Origin: Nocardioides aurantiacus
Lineage (GTDB): Bacteria; Actinomycetota; Actinomycetes; Propionibacteriales; Nocardioidaceae
Direction of reading: 5' to 3'
NCBI RefSeq assembly: GCF_003752505.1
Contig: NZ_RKHO01000001.1
Location: 186,001-250,000 of the forward strand
Length of the DNA: 64,000 nucleotides
Part shown: piece by piece, positions 1-7,887 of the stretch
How the letters are laid out: each line of letters starts with the position of its first letter
Numbering within the stretch: the stretch's first letter is position 1
Program-made: the position numbers and the translations under genes
Notes under the pieces: generated by a model
Database searches by the model: none
Told to the model about the DNA's origin: nothing
What the model saw: only the letters and a program-made list of their open reading frames with translations

Positions 1-464
1 ACGATGCCCTCGTAGTAGGACTGGTCGCCGTAGTAGAGGACGAGGTCGTTGCCCGGCGCGTAGTAGCCGACGTCACCGACGTCCGGATCGGCCCCGGAGG
101 GCTGGCCGTCGAGGGACAGGGGCGAGGGGAGACGGCCGGTCTTCTCGACGCCGCCGTGGTCGCTCATCTCGATCGTCACCGGCAGCTGCGCGAGCAGGTC
201 GCGGTTGGCGGCGCTGTCGCGCAGGTCGGCGGTGAACTGCTGGTCGCCGATCGTGATCTCGAGCTGCATCTGGTCCTCCTGACCATCGGTGGGTGGGGTG
301 GGGCTGGACGACGTGGTCTGTGTCGGGATCGGGTCCGTCGAGCTCGACCCGGTCGAGGAAGAGCCGGTGGAACCGGGCGGTGACCCGTCAGCACCGCAGG
401 CGCTGAGCATCAGGGCGAGCAGCGGGATCGTCACCGACGCGCGTGAGGCGGGCCGGAAGGACAT
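1..464 (-). CDS. Cyclophilin-like lipoprotein (3' end cut by window edge)
   Basis: Read on the minus strand from ATG at 464. The product begins with an arginine-containing n-region, a hydrophobic stretch and a lipobox LSAC with Cys at residue 23, so it should be a lipid-anchored exported protein. A Ser/Thr/Pro linker (about residues 27-65) precedes a globular domain starting MQLEITIGDQQF, with TIEMSDHGGVEKTGRLP and a YYAPGNDLVLYYGDQSYY stretch. These resemble the small cyclophilin-like fold family (secreted, with no demonstrated isomerase role). The start lies 5 bases after the stop of the Bcr/CflA gene, with GGAG just upstream, so the two are probably co-transcribed. The C-terminus is outside the window. 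Confidence 0.72.
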   Translation of the reverse strand, partial: MSFRPASRASVTIPLLALMLSACGADGSPPGSTGSSSTGSSSTDPIPTQTTSSSPTPPTDGQEDQMQLEITIGDQQFTADLRDSAANRDLLAQLPVTIEMSDHGGVEKTGRLPSPLSLDGQPSGADPDVGDVGYYAPGNDLVLYYGDQSYYEGI

Positions 465-469
465 GGGTC

Positions 470-1780
470 TCACCGTGCTCCCTCGGAGTGACGCGGAGGC
501 ACGGGACGGGATGCGGACCGGAGTGCGGCGGCGGAGACGAGGACCATTGCGAGGACCGTCAGCGCCATGGGGACGGCGGTCGCGGCGCCCCCCGCCCCGG
601 CGACGGGAGCGACCAGGCCGGCCGTGGACCACTGCACGAAGCCGAGCAGCGCCGAGCCGGTGCCGGGGTCGTCGGGGACGGCCTCCGAGGCGAGGGCGCC
701 GGCGTTGGGGCCGATCAGGCCCTGGGCGGTCATGAGCACGAAGAAGCCCGGCACAGCGGCCCACAGGGGCATGTCGAACCACACAGCACCGACGAGAAGG
801 AGCAACCCGGCCGCCCCGGTGGCAGCCAGACCGACGGCGACGACGAGCGCCGTACGCACCCGACCTGCGAGCCGGGCCGAGAGCAGCGTCGCGCCGACGA
901 GGCCGACGGCGTTGGCGGCGAAGACGAGGGAGTACTGGACGGGCGTGAGCCCGTTCATGGACTGCAGCACGAAGGCCGACGCGGCGACGTAGGCGAAGAT
1001 CACGCCCATCGACAGCGACATCACGACGAGGTGTGCCGTGAAGTGCCGGGTCCGCAGGACGCGAGCCCCTGCGTCGCGGAGGTGGTGGAGACCGCCACTG
1101 CTGCGGTGCTCGGTTGGGAGGGTCTCCGGCAGCACGAAGCGGACCACGACGATCATGACCGCGCTCCAGGCCACCAGCAGCCAGAAGGACATGCGCCAGC
1201 CCGAGTGCTCGAGCAGGGCGGCGCCGAGCAGCGGCCCGAGGACGGGAGCGACTCCGGCGACCCCCTGCACGAGGTTCAGCGAGCGCACCAGCGTGGGGCC
1301 GGAGGCGACGTCGACCACGACCGAGCGGGCGATCACCATGGCCCAGCCGCCGGCGAAGCCCTGCACGAACCGAGCCGCCGTCAGCACGGCCACGGTCGGA
1401 CTCACCGCGCACCCGAGCGAGGCCACCACCATCAGCGCGAGGGCGGTGAACAGGGGGCGGCGGCGACCCAGCTGGTCGGACAGTGGACCGCCCAGGAGCT
1501 GCCCCAGGGCCATGCCCACGAAGTACGTCGTCAACGTGAGCTGGAGGGAGGTCGCCGTCGTCCCCAGGTCCTGCAGCACCAGCGGGAAGGCGGGGACGTA
1601 CATGTCGGTGGCGAGCGGGGCGATCATGGTCAGCGCCGTGACGCTGACCAGGACGCCGACAGGCACGTGTGCCGGACGGTCGCCGGGCGTCGCCGCCCGG
1701 GGGCGACCGTCCCCGCGGGCGGGAGCGGTCGGAGAGGCTTCGGGTCGGGGCGTGGTTCTCGTGGTCATCTCGTCGTCCAC
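470..1780 (-). CDS. Bcr/CflA-type MFS drug exporter
   Basis: A 436-residue, 12-TM major facilitator protein, probably a drug/proton antiporter in the inner membrane. The first helix carries the Bcr/CflA hallmark APLATDMYVPAFP, followed by GQLLGGPLSDQLGRRRP, the loop 2-3 MFS motif. The hydrophilic N-terminal tail of about 40 residues is longer than usual. GTG 1780 has GGAG at a suitable distance; an in-frame ATG at 1768 is the alternative start. It is divergent from an XRE/MmyB-type regulator, and this layout suggests that regulator controls it. The substrate cannot be told from sequence. Confidence 0.85.
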   Translation of the reverse strand: MDDEMTTRTTPRPEASPTAPARGDGRPRAATPGDRPAHVPVGVLVSVTALTMIAPLATDMYVPAFPLVLQDLGTTATSLQLTLTTYFVGMALGQLLGGPLSDQLGRRRPLFTALALMVVASLGCAVSPTVAVLTAARFVQGFAGGWAMVIARSVVVDVASGPTLVRSLNLVQGVAGVAPVLGPLLGAALLEHSGWRMSFWLLVAWSAVMIVVVRFVLPETLPTEHRSSGGLHHLRDAGARVLRTRHFTAHLVVMSLSMGVIFAYVAASAFVLQSMNGLTPVQYSLVFAANAVGLVGATLLSARLAGRVRTALVVAVGLAATGAAGLLLLVGAVWFDMPLWAAVPGFFVLMTAQGLIGPNAGALASEAVPDDPGTGSALLGFVQWSTAGLVAPVAGAGGAATAVPMALTVLAMVLVSAAALRSASRPVPPRHSEGAR

Positions 1781-1883
1781 TACACCCGCTCCGACGCTCG
1801 GGTGGGAGTCCCGCTCATGAGGTGTACTGACAGGGCACCCTTCGCCCTCCGCAGGGATCGATACCGCGACCTACGCTCGTCTG

Positions 1884-2771
1884 GTGGACAACCGTCATGA
1901 GGTTCGTGAGTTCCTGACGTCCCGGCGTGCTCGGCTGACGCCGGGCGACGTGGGCCTGCCCGACATTGGGATCCGTCGTGTCGCGGGGTTGCGTCGCAGC
2001 GAGGTCGCGACCATCGCCGGGTTGAGCGTGGAGTACTACGCCCGGCTCGAGCGCGGTCACGTCGCGGGTGCCTCGACGTCCGTGCTCGACGCACTGGCAC
2101 GGGCGCTGCGCCTGGACGACACCGAGCGCGCCCACCTGTTCGACCTGGCCCGAGCCGCCGACGGCATCCCCACCTCGGGGCGGCCGCGGCGGCGCAGCTC
2201 CTCCAGGGTCGGGGCTCGACCCAGCCTGACGTGGGCCCTGGACGCGATCACCGACGGCGTCGCCGTCGTCCGTGACCCGTGCCAGAACCTCTTGGCCACC
2301 AACGCACTGGGACGAGCCTTCTACACGCCGGTGATCGGTGACGGTGGACGTACGCCGAACCTCGCCCGCTTCCAGTTCCTCGACCCTGCCTCTCGCGACT
2401 TCTACCCGGACTGGGACCGGTTCGCGGAGATGTGCGTCGGCATCATGCGCGCCGAGGCCGGTCGTGATCCGCACGACCGGGGTCTGCAGGAGCTCGTCGG
2501 CGAGCTGTCGACGCGGAGCGAGATCTTCCGTCGGCTGTGGGCCGACCACAACGTGCGCAACCACGGCGCGGGCACCAAGCGCTTCCACCATCCCGTGGTC
2601 GGCGAGCTCACCCTGGTCTACGAGGAGCTCGCGGTCACCGCCGAGCCCGGCCACATCGCCCTGATCTACACCGCCGAGCCGGGGTCACCGTCGGCCGAGC
2701 GGCTGCGCCTGCTGGCCTCGTGGACCGCAGAGATCCCCGCGGTGGAGTCCCACGGGCAGGACCTCACGTGA
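1884..2771 (+). CDS. XRE-type HTH regulator with MmyB-like ligand domain
   Basis: A 295-residue DNA-binding regulator. Residues about 10-75 form an HTH_31-type helix-turn-helix (RRSEVATIAGLSVEYYARLE, then a leucine-rich helix). Residues about 105-275 match the MmyB-like ligand-binding domain, with NLLATNALGRAFY and a closing ELAVTAEPGHIALIYTAEPG. Actinobacterial members usually sit beside a transporter or oxidoreductase gene that they control; here that is the divergent Bcr/CflA exporter. The GTG start at 1884 lies 7 bases after a TACGCT element (1872-1877), so the transcript may be leaderless, although no clear -35 is visible. The ligand is unknown. Confidence 0.85.
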   Translation: MDNRHEVREFLTSRRARLTPGDVGLPDIGIRRVAGLRRSEVATIAGLSVEYYARLERGHVAGASTSVLDALARALRLDDTERAHLFDLARAADGIPTSGRPRRRSSSRVGARPSLTWALDAITDGVAVVRDPCQNLLATNALGRAFYTPVIGDGGRTPNLARFQFLDPASRDFYPDWDRFAEMCVGIMRAEAGRDPHDRGLQELVGELSTRSEIFRRLWADHNVRNHGAGTKRFHHPVVGELTLVYEELAVTAEPGHIALIYTAEPGSPSAERLRLLASWTAEIPAVESHGQDLT

Positions 2772-2787
2772 CAGCGCCCTGAGACCA

Positions 2788-2803
2788 TGGCGTCCCGACG
2801 CCA
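2788..2803. terminator. Short hairpin between convergent genes
   Basis: TGGCGT and ACGCCA form a perfect 6-bp stem with a CCCG loop, 17 bases after the XRE gene stop and before the convergent TetR gene. No U-tract follows, as is usual in high-GC actinobacteria. It may act as a terminator. Confidence 0.35.
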
Positions 2804-2869
2804 CGATCGCCGCACGTCCGGCCCCCACGGCCTTGTGGCCCGCACCGGCCAGCCGAGGATGACACCTGA

Positions 2870-3511
2870 TCAGGCCGGGACGCTCGCCCTGGCCAGCACG
2901 CGGACCGCGCCGGCGGCCTCGTCGGCAACGAGCTCTTCCTCGGTGGCGAAGCCACGCATGTCGGTCGGGAACTGACCCCCGAAACCGCCGGGCGGTCGGT
3001 AGGCGTAGCCGTGGACGACGGCGGTGAAGCTGCGCAGCAGCGGGTTGGCCGCCATCACGCCGCCCGTGACGGTGACGGCGGGCCACAGCAGCTGGTCGAA
3101 CAACCCCCGGGTCACGTCACGGCGCTCGGCGTCGTGGAAGTCGGACAGCTCGTTGGCCAGGACCAGCTCGAAGGCGGCCCCGTGGGCCAGGGCGTAGCGG
3201 ACGTACGCCGCCGCGAGGGCGGCCAGCGTCTCCACCGCGTGCCCGACCTCGTCGGCGGGAGCGGCAGGCACGGCCTCGGCCGCCGCGCGCATCTGCGCGG
3301 ACAGGCGGCGGCCTGACACCGTGGCTGCCGCGGACAGCAGCTCGATCCGGCTGGCGAAGTGCCGGTAGGGGGCTGCCGTGCTCACGCCGATGCGTCGCGC
3401 GACCTCGGCCACGGACAGTCCCGCCACACCCTTCTCGGCGATCAGCTCCAGTGCGCCGCTCACCAGGGCCTCACGCAGGTCGCCGTGGTGGTAGGTCGTA
3501 CGTCGCGCCAC
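2870..3511 (-). CDS. TetR/AcrR regulator with WHG-type C-terminal domain
   Basis: A 213-residue repressor-type protein. The N-terminal HTH (residues about 8-55) reads YHHGDLREALVSGALELIAE, then VAEVARRIGVSTAAPYRHF. The C-terminal half contains LANELSDFHDAERR and ends with a region rich in the W/H/G pattern of the TetR WHG subclass. It is divergent from two aldo/keto reductase genes. The 130-bp gap holds a 24-bp near-palindrome over a promoter, so it probably represses the reductases and itself. The inducer is unknown, plausibly an aldehyde or another electrophile handled by those enzymes. Confidence 0.88.
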   Translation of the reverse strand: MARRTTYHHGDLREALVSGALELIAEKGVAGLSVAEVARRIGVSTAAPYRHFASRIELLSAAATVSGRRLSAQMRAAAEAVPAAPADEVGHAVETLAALAAAYVRYALAHGAAFELVLANELSDFHDAERRDVTRGLFDQLLWPAVTVTGGVMAANPLLRSFTAVVHGYAYRPPGGFGGQFPTDMRGFATEEELVADEAAGAVRVLARASVPA

Positions 3512-3570
3512 GTGCTCTCGCTCCTCTTGTGCCCCGACGCTCGGTGTGCGCGGGTGGGCCAGCCTCGCAC

Positions 3571-3600
3571 TTGACTCAATGTTATAGGGCTCTTACATTG
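3571..3600 (+). promoter_or_regulatory. Promoter with overlapping TetR operator
   Basis: TTGACT (3571-3576) and TACATT (3594-3599) are spaced 17 bp and make a good sigma70-type promoter for the aldo/keto reductases. Embedded from 3577 to 3600 is a 24-bp imperfect palindrome with perfect outer arms CAATGT and ACATTG and further symmetric bases inside. A repressor bound there would cover the -10 and the spacer. This short stretch is notably AT-rich for the window. Confidence 0.68.
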
Positions 3601-3640
3601 GTGTCGAGAAGCCATCACAGTCATTCGAGGAGTCATCCGC

Positions 3641-4540
3641 ATGTCGTCGCCCGTCCCCACCTACGACCTCAACAACGGCGTGCAGATGCCTGCACTCGGC
3701 TTCGGTGTCTTCCAGGACGATCCCGACCAGACGCTCGCCGCGGTGGGCGCGGCGCTGGACGTCGGCTACCGGCACGTCGACACCGCCGCCGGCTACGGCA
3801 ACGAGCGGCAGGTGGGCGAAGCGATCCGCCGGTCGGGCCTGGAGCGGTCCGAGGTGTTCGTCGAGACCAAGGTGTGGGTCAGCGACTACGGCTATGAGGC
3901 GACGTTGCACGCGTTCGACAAGAGCGCCCGCAAGCTGGGCATGCAGCAGATCGACCTGCTGATCCTGCACCAGCCCGCACCCCGGGAGTTCGACCGCACG
4001 CTGGAGGCCTACCGGGCGCTCGAGCGGCTGCTGGCCGACGGCCGGGTCCGCGCCATCGGTGTCAGCAACTTCATGCCCGACCACCTCGCCCGGCTGCTCG
4101 ACGAGCGGACGGTCGTGCCGGCGGTCAACCAGGTCGAGGTGCACCCCTACTTCCAGCAGCCCGACGTGCTCGCGGCCAACGCGGCGAACGGGGTCCTGAC
4201 CCAGGCGTGGTCGCCCATCGGGGGCATCACGTTCTACGCCGGGTTCGGCGACCAGCGCCGGAGCACCCTGTCCGACCCCGTGATCGCCGACATCGCCCGC
4301 GAGCACGACAAGACCCCCGCCCAGGTGATGCTGCGCTGGCACCTCGAGCGCGGACGCCAGGTCATCCCCAAGTCCGTCACGCCGTCCCGCATCGCCGAGA
4401 ACCTCGACGTCGTCGACTTCACCCTCACCGACGCGCAGCTCCAGGCCATCGACGCACTGGACACCGGCGTACGAGGCGGACCGGACCCGGCCGAGATCAC
4501 CAGCCAGAGCTTCGGCGGCATCACCATCCCCGAGGCCTGA
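3641..4540 (+). CDS. Aldo/keto reductase (first of two)
   Basis: A 299-residue cytosolic NADPH-dependent aldo/keto reductase with a TIM-barrel fold. The catalytic tetrad is intact: D47 and Y52 in [11 protein letters not shown]77 in VETKVW and H110 in LLILHQP. The cofactor region shows [20 protein letters not shown] near the C-terminus. The profile fits the AKR5-like 2,5-diketo-D-gluconate reductase group, but the true substrate is uncertain. ATG 3641 has CGAGGAG 8 bases upstream. It is followed by a paralogue after 32 bp, forming an operon under the divergent TetR gene. Confidence 0.9.
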   Translation: MSSPVPTYDLNNGVQMPALGFGVFQDDPDQTLAAVGAALDVGYRHVDTAAGYGNERQVGEAIRRSGLERSEVFVETKVWVSDYGYEATLHAFDKSARKLGMQQIDLLILHQPAPREFDRTLEAYRALERLLADGRVRAIGVSNFMPDHLARLLDERTVVPAVNQVEVHPYFQQPDVLAANAANGVLTQAWSPIGGITFYAGFGDQRRSTLSDPVIADIAREHDKTPAQVMLRWHLERGRQVIPKSVTPSRIAENLDVVDFTLTDAQLQAIDALDTGVRGGPDPAEITSQSFGGITIPEA

Positions 4541-4572
4541 ACCCACCCGACCCCCACACGAGAGGAACCACC

Positions 4573-5445
4573 ATGTCGACCCCGACCACACTGACGATCC
4601 CCACCGTCACCCTGAACAACGGCATCGAGATGCCGACCCTCGGGTTCGGCGTCTACGCCGTGTCCCCCGAGGAGACCGAGCGCGTCGTCACCGACGCCCT
4701 CGCTGCCGGCTACCGCCACCTCGACACCGCATCTGCCTACGAGAACGAGGCCGCTGTCGGCCGCGCCATCGCTGCCAGCGGGATCCCCCGCGACGAGCTG
4801 TTCGTCACCACCAAGCTGTGGATCTCCGACGCCGGCGAGGAGCCCGCGCGACGCGCTTTCGGCCGGTCGCTCGAGCGGCTGGGACTGGACCGCCTCGACC
4901 TCTACCTGATCCACCAGCCGTACGGCGACTACTACGGCTCGTGGCGTGCCATGGAAAAGCTGTACGCCGAGGGCGCGACCCGTGCCATCGGGGTCTCGAA
5001 CTTCCACCCCGACCGGCTCGTCGACCTCGACGACCAGAACGAGATCACCCCCGCGGTCGACCAGGTCGAGACCCACCCGTTCTTCCAGCGCACCGTCGAC
5101 CACCAGGTGATGGCCGAGCGCGGCGTGCAGCACGAGTCCTGGGGGCCCCTCGGCCAGGGTCGGAGCGACCTGTTCACCGACCCCGTGCTGACCGGGATCG
5201 CCGCCTCGCACGAGAAGACCGTCGCGCAGGTCGTCCTGCGCTGGCTGCTCCAGCGCGACATTGTCGTGATCCCCAAGTCGGCTCGTCCCGAGCGCATGCG
5301 CGAGAACCTCGACGTCTTCGACTTCGCGCTGACCGACGAGGAGATGGCACGCATCACCACGCTGGACACCGGCGCCAGCACGGCGTTCGACCACCGTGAC
5401 CCGGCCGGTGTCGCCTTTCTGGGCAACGTCCGCTTCGACACCTGA
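4573..5445 (+). CDS. Aldo/keto reductase (second of two)
   Basis: A 290-residue aldo/keto reductase, paralogous to the upstream gene and with the same tetrad (D51, Y56, K81, H114). It also has the N-terminal strand [16 protein letters not shown] and the cofactor loop [24 protein letters not shown] 4573 follows AGAGGAACC. The pair looks like a tandem duplication that has diverged: it shares motifs throughout but has different loops (YGDYYGSW here, PREFDRT in the first), so substrate ranges probably differ. Probably co-transcribed with the first gene. Confidence 0.9.
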   Translation: MSTPTTLTIPTVTLNNGIEMPTLGFGVYAVSPEETERVVTDALAAGYRHLDTASAYENEAAVGRAIAASGIPRDELFVTTKLWISDAGEEPARRAFGRSLERLGLDRLDLYLIHQPYGDYYGSWRAMEKLYAEGATRAIGVSNFHPDRLVDLDDQNEITPAVDQVETHPFFQRTVDHQVMAERGVQHESWGPLGQGRSDLFTDPVLTGIAASHEKTVAQVVLRWLLQRDIVVIPKSARPERMRENLDVFDFALTDEEMARITTLDTGASTAFDHRDPAGVAFLGNVRFDT

Positions 5446-5586
5446 GAGGCGCCGGCGCAGTCAGGTCAGGTCAGGGTCGGCGGAGTGATCGGAGCGCGTT
5501 GAGCCGAGGTCGTCGACGCTGAGCGCGGAGGACGGTTCACCCCGCCGGGTCTGGCGCGGTGGCGGCCGGGGTGTTGTCATCGCCGG

Positions 5587-6081
5587 GTGATCCACGAGCT
5601 GGCTGAGGTCTATCGGCAGTACCTGGATGAGGTTGCCTGGATCACGCGTTCGGGCGCGTGGGGGACTTACGCCGACCTCTTCGGCGAGGACGCGGTCTTC
5701 CACCGTTCCGGGTTCCGCGATGTTCGCGGGCGGGAGTCGATCAGGGCGATGATCCTGACGGAGACGACCACGCTGCCGGGGTCGTTGATCGAGCGCACCG
5801 ACGTGCTGTGGCACGCGCTCGACCTGCGTCGCGGGCTGGTGGTGCAGGAGATGCGGCACGTCGCCAGAGATCCTGGGGACGGCTCTCATCACCAGGCCCT
5901 GGCCACGAGCGTGCTGCGCCTCGGCGCCGACGGACTGTGGGCGCGGCTTGACGTCGTGCACAGCCCTGAGGCGTACCGCTCGATGTACCGGAAGTGGGCG
6001 CTCGCTGCTCACCGGAGCGGCCGAGACGACGAGGCGCACCGGGTGAGGGAGCTGCTCGAGGTCGCCCACCCCGTCGTCTGA
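5587..6081 (+). CDS. NTF2/SnoaL-like protein
   Basis: A 164-residue protein starting at GTG 5587. Residues about 5-125 read as a SnoaL-like cone fold: a first helix LAEVYRQYLDEVAWI, an aspartate-rich DLFGEDAVFHRSGFRDVRGR, then strands with VLRLGADGLWARLDVVHSPE. SnoaL-like proteins include polyketide cyclases, dehydratases and hydroxylases, and no catalytic assignment is possible here. The 40-residue C-terminal helix (SMYRKWALAAHRSGRDDEAH) is an extension. It is followed by a gene-poor stretch with a tRNA remnant, so its context says nothing about function. Confidence 0.7.
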   Translation: MIHELAEVYRQYLDEVAWITRSGAWGTYADLFGEDAVFHRSGFRDVRGRESIRAMILTETTTLPGSLIERTDVLWHALDLRRGLVVQEMRHVARDPGDGSHHQALATSVLRLGADGLWARLDVVHSPEAYRSMYRKWALAAHRSGRDDEAHRVRELLEVAHPVV

Positions 6082-6130
6082 ATCCCGACCCGCGATCCAC
6101 CTGCGGTCAGCCCGAGACCGTGCCGTCGAC

Positions 6131-6200
6131 TCCCGACGAACGCCAACAAAGTCCCGACAAACGATGCGTACACGTGGGTTCGGGTGCGTAACGGTGCGTA
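6131..6200. repeat. Short direct repeats upstream of tRNA remnant
   Basis: Within the gene-free 6082-6451 interval there are two copies of TCCCGACRAACG (6131-6142 and 6152-6163, start to start 21 bp) and three copies of TGCGTA (6165-6170, 6185-6190, 6195-6200; the last two extended to GGTGCGTA and exactly 10 bp apart). Helical-phase spacing beside a partial tRNA gene resembles arm-type integrase binding sites. That reading is inference; no integrase gene is nearby. Confidence 0.45.
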
Positions 6201-6268
6201 GGGATCTGCTGGGAAAACGCAGGTCAGCTGCCCTTCACGACGCGCTCCACGCGTGGACGAGGTGTCGT

Positions 6269-6315
6269 CACTCGGGATGAGAAGGTCGTCGGTTCGATTC
6301 CGACAGGCGGCTCCA
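6269..6315 (+). other. tRNA-Thr(CGT) 3' fragment, putative attachment-site remnant
   Basis: The segment reads as the 3' half of a tRNA-Thr: an anticodon-loop-like CACTCG, then AAGG, a perfect T-arm (GTCGG, TTCGATT, CCGAC; 6287-6305), the acceptor strand AGGCGGC and TCCA at the end. No matching 5' half exists: the expected GCCGCCT acceptor strand and a D-arm are missing upstream, and the anticodon loop has GG where a real tRNA would have TA. Immediately after CCA, GTCAGC-TC-GCTGAC (6317-6330) forms a hairpin. A 3' tRNA fragment ending in CCA is the usual scar left where an integrative element once recombined. Confidence 0.62.
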
Positions 6316-6451
6316 CGTCAGCTCGCTGACCTGCAGGTCCTCTCCAGGTAGTTGCGCCGTCTCCGAAGCACCTGACCTGCTGGGCGGAACCTGACGGTGC
6401 GGCAGTCGCTCTGCCAGGCCCGGTCGCTGCTAGGCCTGCGAGGATCCGCCC

Positions 6452-7027
6452 ATGGGAGAACAGGCGGACCGGTTGGCGAGGGGCGATTGGTACCTCGACG
6501 ATGCGGAGCTGCAGCGGCGGCGTCGCGACTGCTGGATCGAGCTCGACTGCTTCAACACTGCTCCCGCCGAGGACGACGCCACCCGCGCCCGGGTGCTGTC
6601 CGGGCTCCTGCGTTTCGTCGGTGAGGGAGCCTCGGTGGTGCCCCGGTTCCAGTGCAGCTACGGGAGCAACATCTCGATCGGCCGGCACGCCTTCGTGAAC
6701 GGCAACTCGTTCTTCATGGACGACGCGCCCATCACCGTTGCCGACCACGCGAGGATCGGACCGGGGGTGCAGCTCATGACGGCACTCCACCCGGTCGACG
6801 AGCACCAACGCCGTCGAGAGGGGTGGGAACGAGCGGCGCCGATCACGATCGGAGCCAACGTGTGGCTCGGCGCGGCGGTGACGGTCTGCCCCGGGGTCAC
6901 CATCGGCCGCAACTCCGTCGTCGGCGCTGGCAGCGTCGTCCTGAACGACATTCCCGATCACGCAGTCGCGGTCGGGTCACCTGCGAAGGTCATCCGCGCG
7001 ACCCCTCCCGACGACGGCTGTCGTTGA
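6452..7027 (+). CDS. Maltose/galactoside O-acetyltransferase family protein
   Basis: A 191-residue sugar O-acetyltransferase of the LacA/Maa/NodL type, which transfers acetyl from acetyl-CoA to a sugar hydroxyl. The N-terminal region has the maltose acetyltransferase entry helix (RLARGDWYLDDAELQRRRRD). The rest is a left-handed beta-helix of hexapeptide repeats (ISIGRHAFVNGN, ITVADHARIGPGVQL, ITIGANVWLGAAVTVCPGVT). The catalytic His lies in LMTALHPVDEHQR, and the C-terminus AVAVGSPAKVIR is the typical cap. It stands alone beside the tRNA remnant. Confidence 0.9.
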   Translation: MGEQADRLARGDWYLDDAELQRRRRDCWIELDCFNTAPAEDDATRARVLSGLLRFVGEGASVVPRFQCSYGSNISIGRHAFVNGNSFFMDDAPITVADHARIGPGVQLMTALHPVDEHQRRREGWERAAPITIGANVWLGAAVTVCPGVTIGRNSVVGAGSVVLNDIPDHAVAVGSPAKVIRATPPDDGCR

Positions 7028-7184
7028 CGAGCCGGGCCACCGCACCGCACCGTGCCTGCTCCCAGCCATGAGGGAGCGCCGTCTCGGCGAAGCGACGACA
7101 GCAGTGGCCGACCGGCTGTTCGGGCCCGTCCTCGCACACACGGTCGGCGACACCGCCACGACGACGTGCGTGACGGCCGCCGCG

Positions 7185-7793
7185 TCACGGCGCGATGGTG
7201 CCGCGGAGCAGGCGGCAGGTCTCGGCGTACGTCTCCAGCAGGTCGGTCGTGCGACTGGTCTCGCGCGAGTCGGCCCACCGGTCGAGGGCCACGCGCACCG
7301 CGACGCCGGCTGCCTCGACCGCGACCCGTGGCGCCAGGTCGTCCTCGGCGCCGACGAGGTCGCGGAGCCGGGCGACGAGGGCGTCGGTGCGCTCCTCGTC
7401 GTAGCCGACCGCGGCCAGGCGCAGGGCCGGCTCGTGCTGCATCAGACGGCGTACGCGCAGCAGCAACCGACCCGACTCGCTGCGCCCGTTGTCGAAGTCC
7501 CGCATGACCGCGCGCCACACCTCCTCGAGCTGGTCGAGCAGAGGACGCGACGGGACCAGCTGCTGGAGGAGCGCCTCGACCCGCTCGTCGAGGTCGACGT
7601 GCGGCACCAGAGCAGCGCGCTCCTTGCTCGGGAAGTAGCGGAAGAACGTCCTCGGCGAGATCCCCGCCGCGCGCGCGATGTCGTCGACGGTCGTGCCATC
7701 GACGCCCCGGCTCTCGAACAGCTCCAGCGCGGCGTCGCCGATCTCGCGCTCGGTCTGCCGGCGTCGGCGCTCGCGGAGGGCGGTCTCGGACAC
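7185..7793 (-). CDS. TetR/AcrR regulator of the adjacent efflux gene
   Basis: A 202-residue TetR protein. The HTH spans residues about 14-60 (ELFESRGVDGTTVDDIARAA, then GISPRTFFRYFPSKE). The C-terminal ligand domain has a helix with HEPALRLAAVGYDEERTDAL, common in actinobacterial TetR repressors of DHA2 pumps. It is divergent from a 14-TM exporter over a 94-bp gap containing an inverted repeat, so it most likely represses that pump. The ligand is unknown. Confidence 0.88.
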   Translation of the reverse strand: MSETALRERRRRQTEREIGDAALELFESRGVDGTTVDDIARAAGISPRTFFRYFPSKERAALVPHVDLDERVEALLQQLVPSRPLLDQLEEVWRAVMRDFDNGRSESGRLLLRVRRLMQHEPALRLAAVGYDEERTDALVARLRDLVGAEDDLAPRVAVEAAGVAVRVALDRWADSRETSRTTDLLETYAETCRLLRGTIAP

Positions 7794-7833
7794 GGGTCGA
7801 TCCTACGTGGAACAAAGTCTCGTTGAGCCATGT

Positions 7834-7848
7834 TGGCACTGACTGCCA
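7834..7848. promoter_or_regulatory. Candidate operator between TetR gene and DHA2 exporter
   Basis: TGGCA-CTGAC-TGCCA is a perfect 5-bp-arm inverted repeat centred in the divergent gap. A weaker dyad, AAC-N8-GTT (7811-7824), lies next to it in a locally AT-rich stretch that probably holds the promoters. Either could be the TetR binding site. Confidence 0.4.
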
Positions 7849-7887
7849 GACCGGCACGTGCCGCCATCTCGACCCAGGAGCCCCACC

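Noticed and set aside
443-1900. 485-codon plus-strand frame opposite the Bcr/CflA gene
   Set aside because: Composition is low-complexity His/Arg/Gly with no domain; it is a GC-driven shadow of the real gene on the other strand.
6227-6315. Complete tRNA gene ending at 6315
   Set aside because: A GCTGCCC acceptor candidate at 6227 pairs only with a GU and a mismatch, there is no D-loop GG, and the stem at 6256-6269 has a 4-nt loop, so no full cloverleaf forms.
6224-6961. Minus-strand frame with the peptide PVGIEPTTFSS
   Set aside because: This peptide is the well-known false translation of the reverse strand of a tRNA 3' end; the rest is antisense to the acetyltransferase gene.
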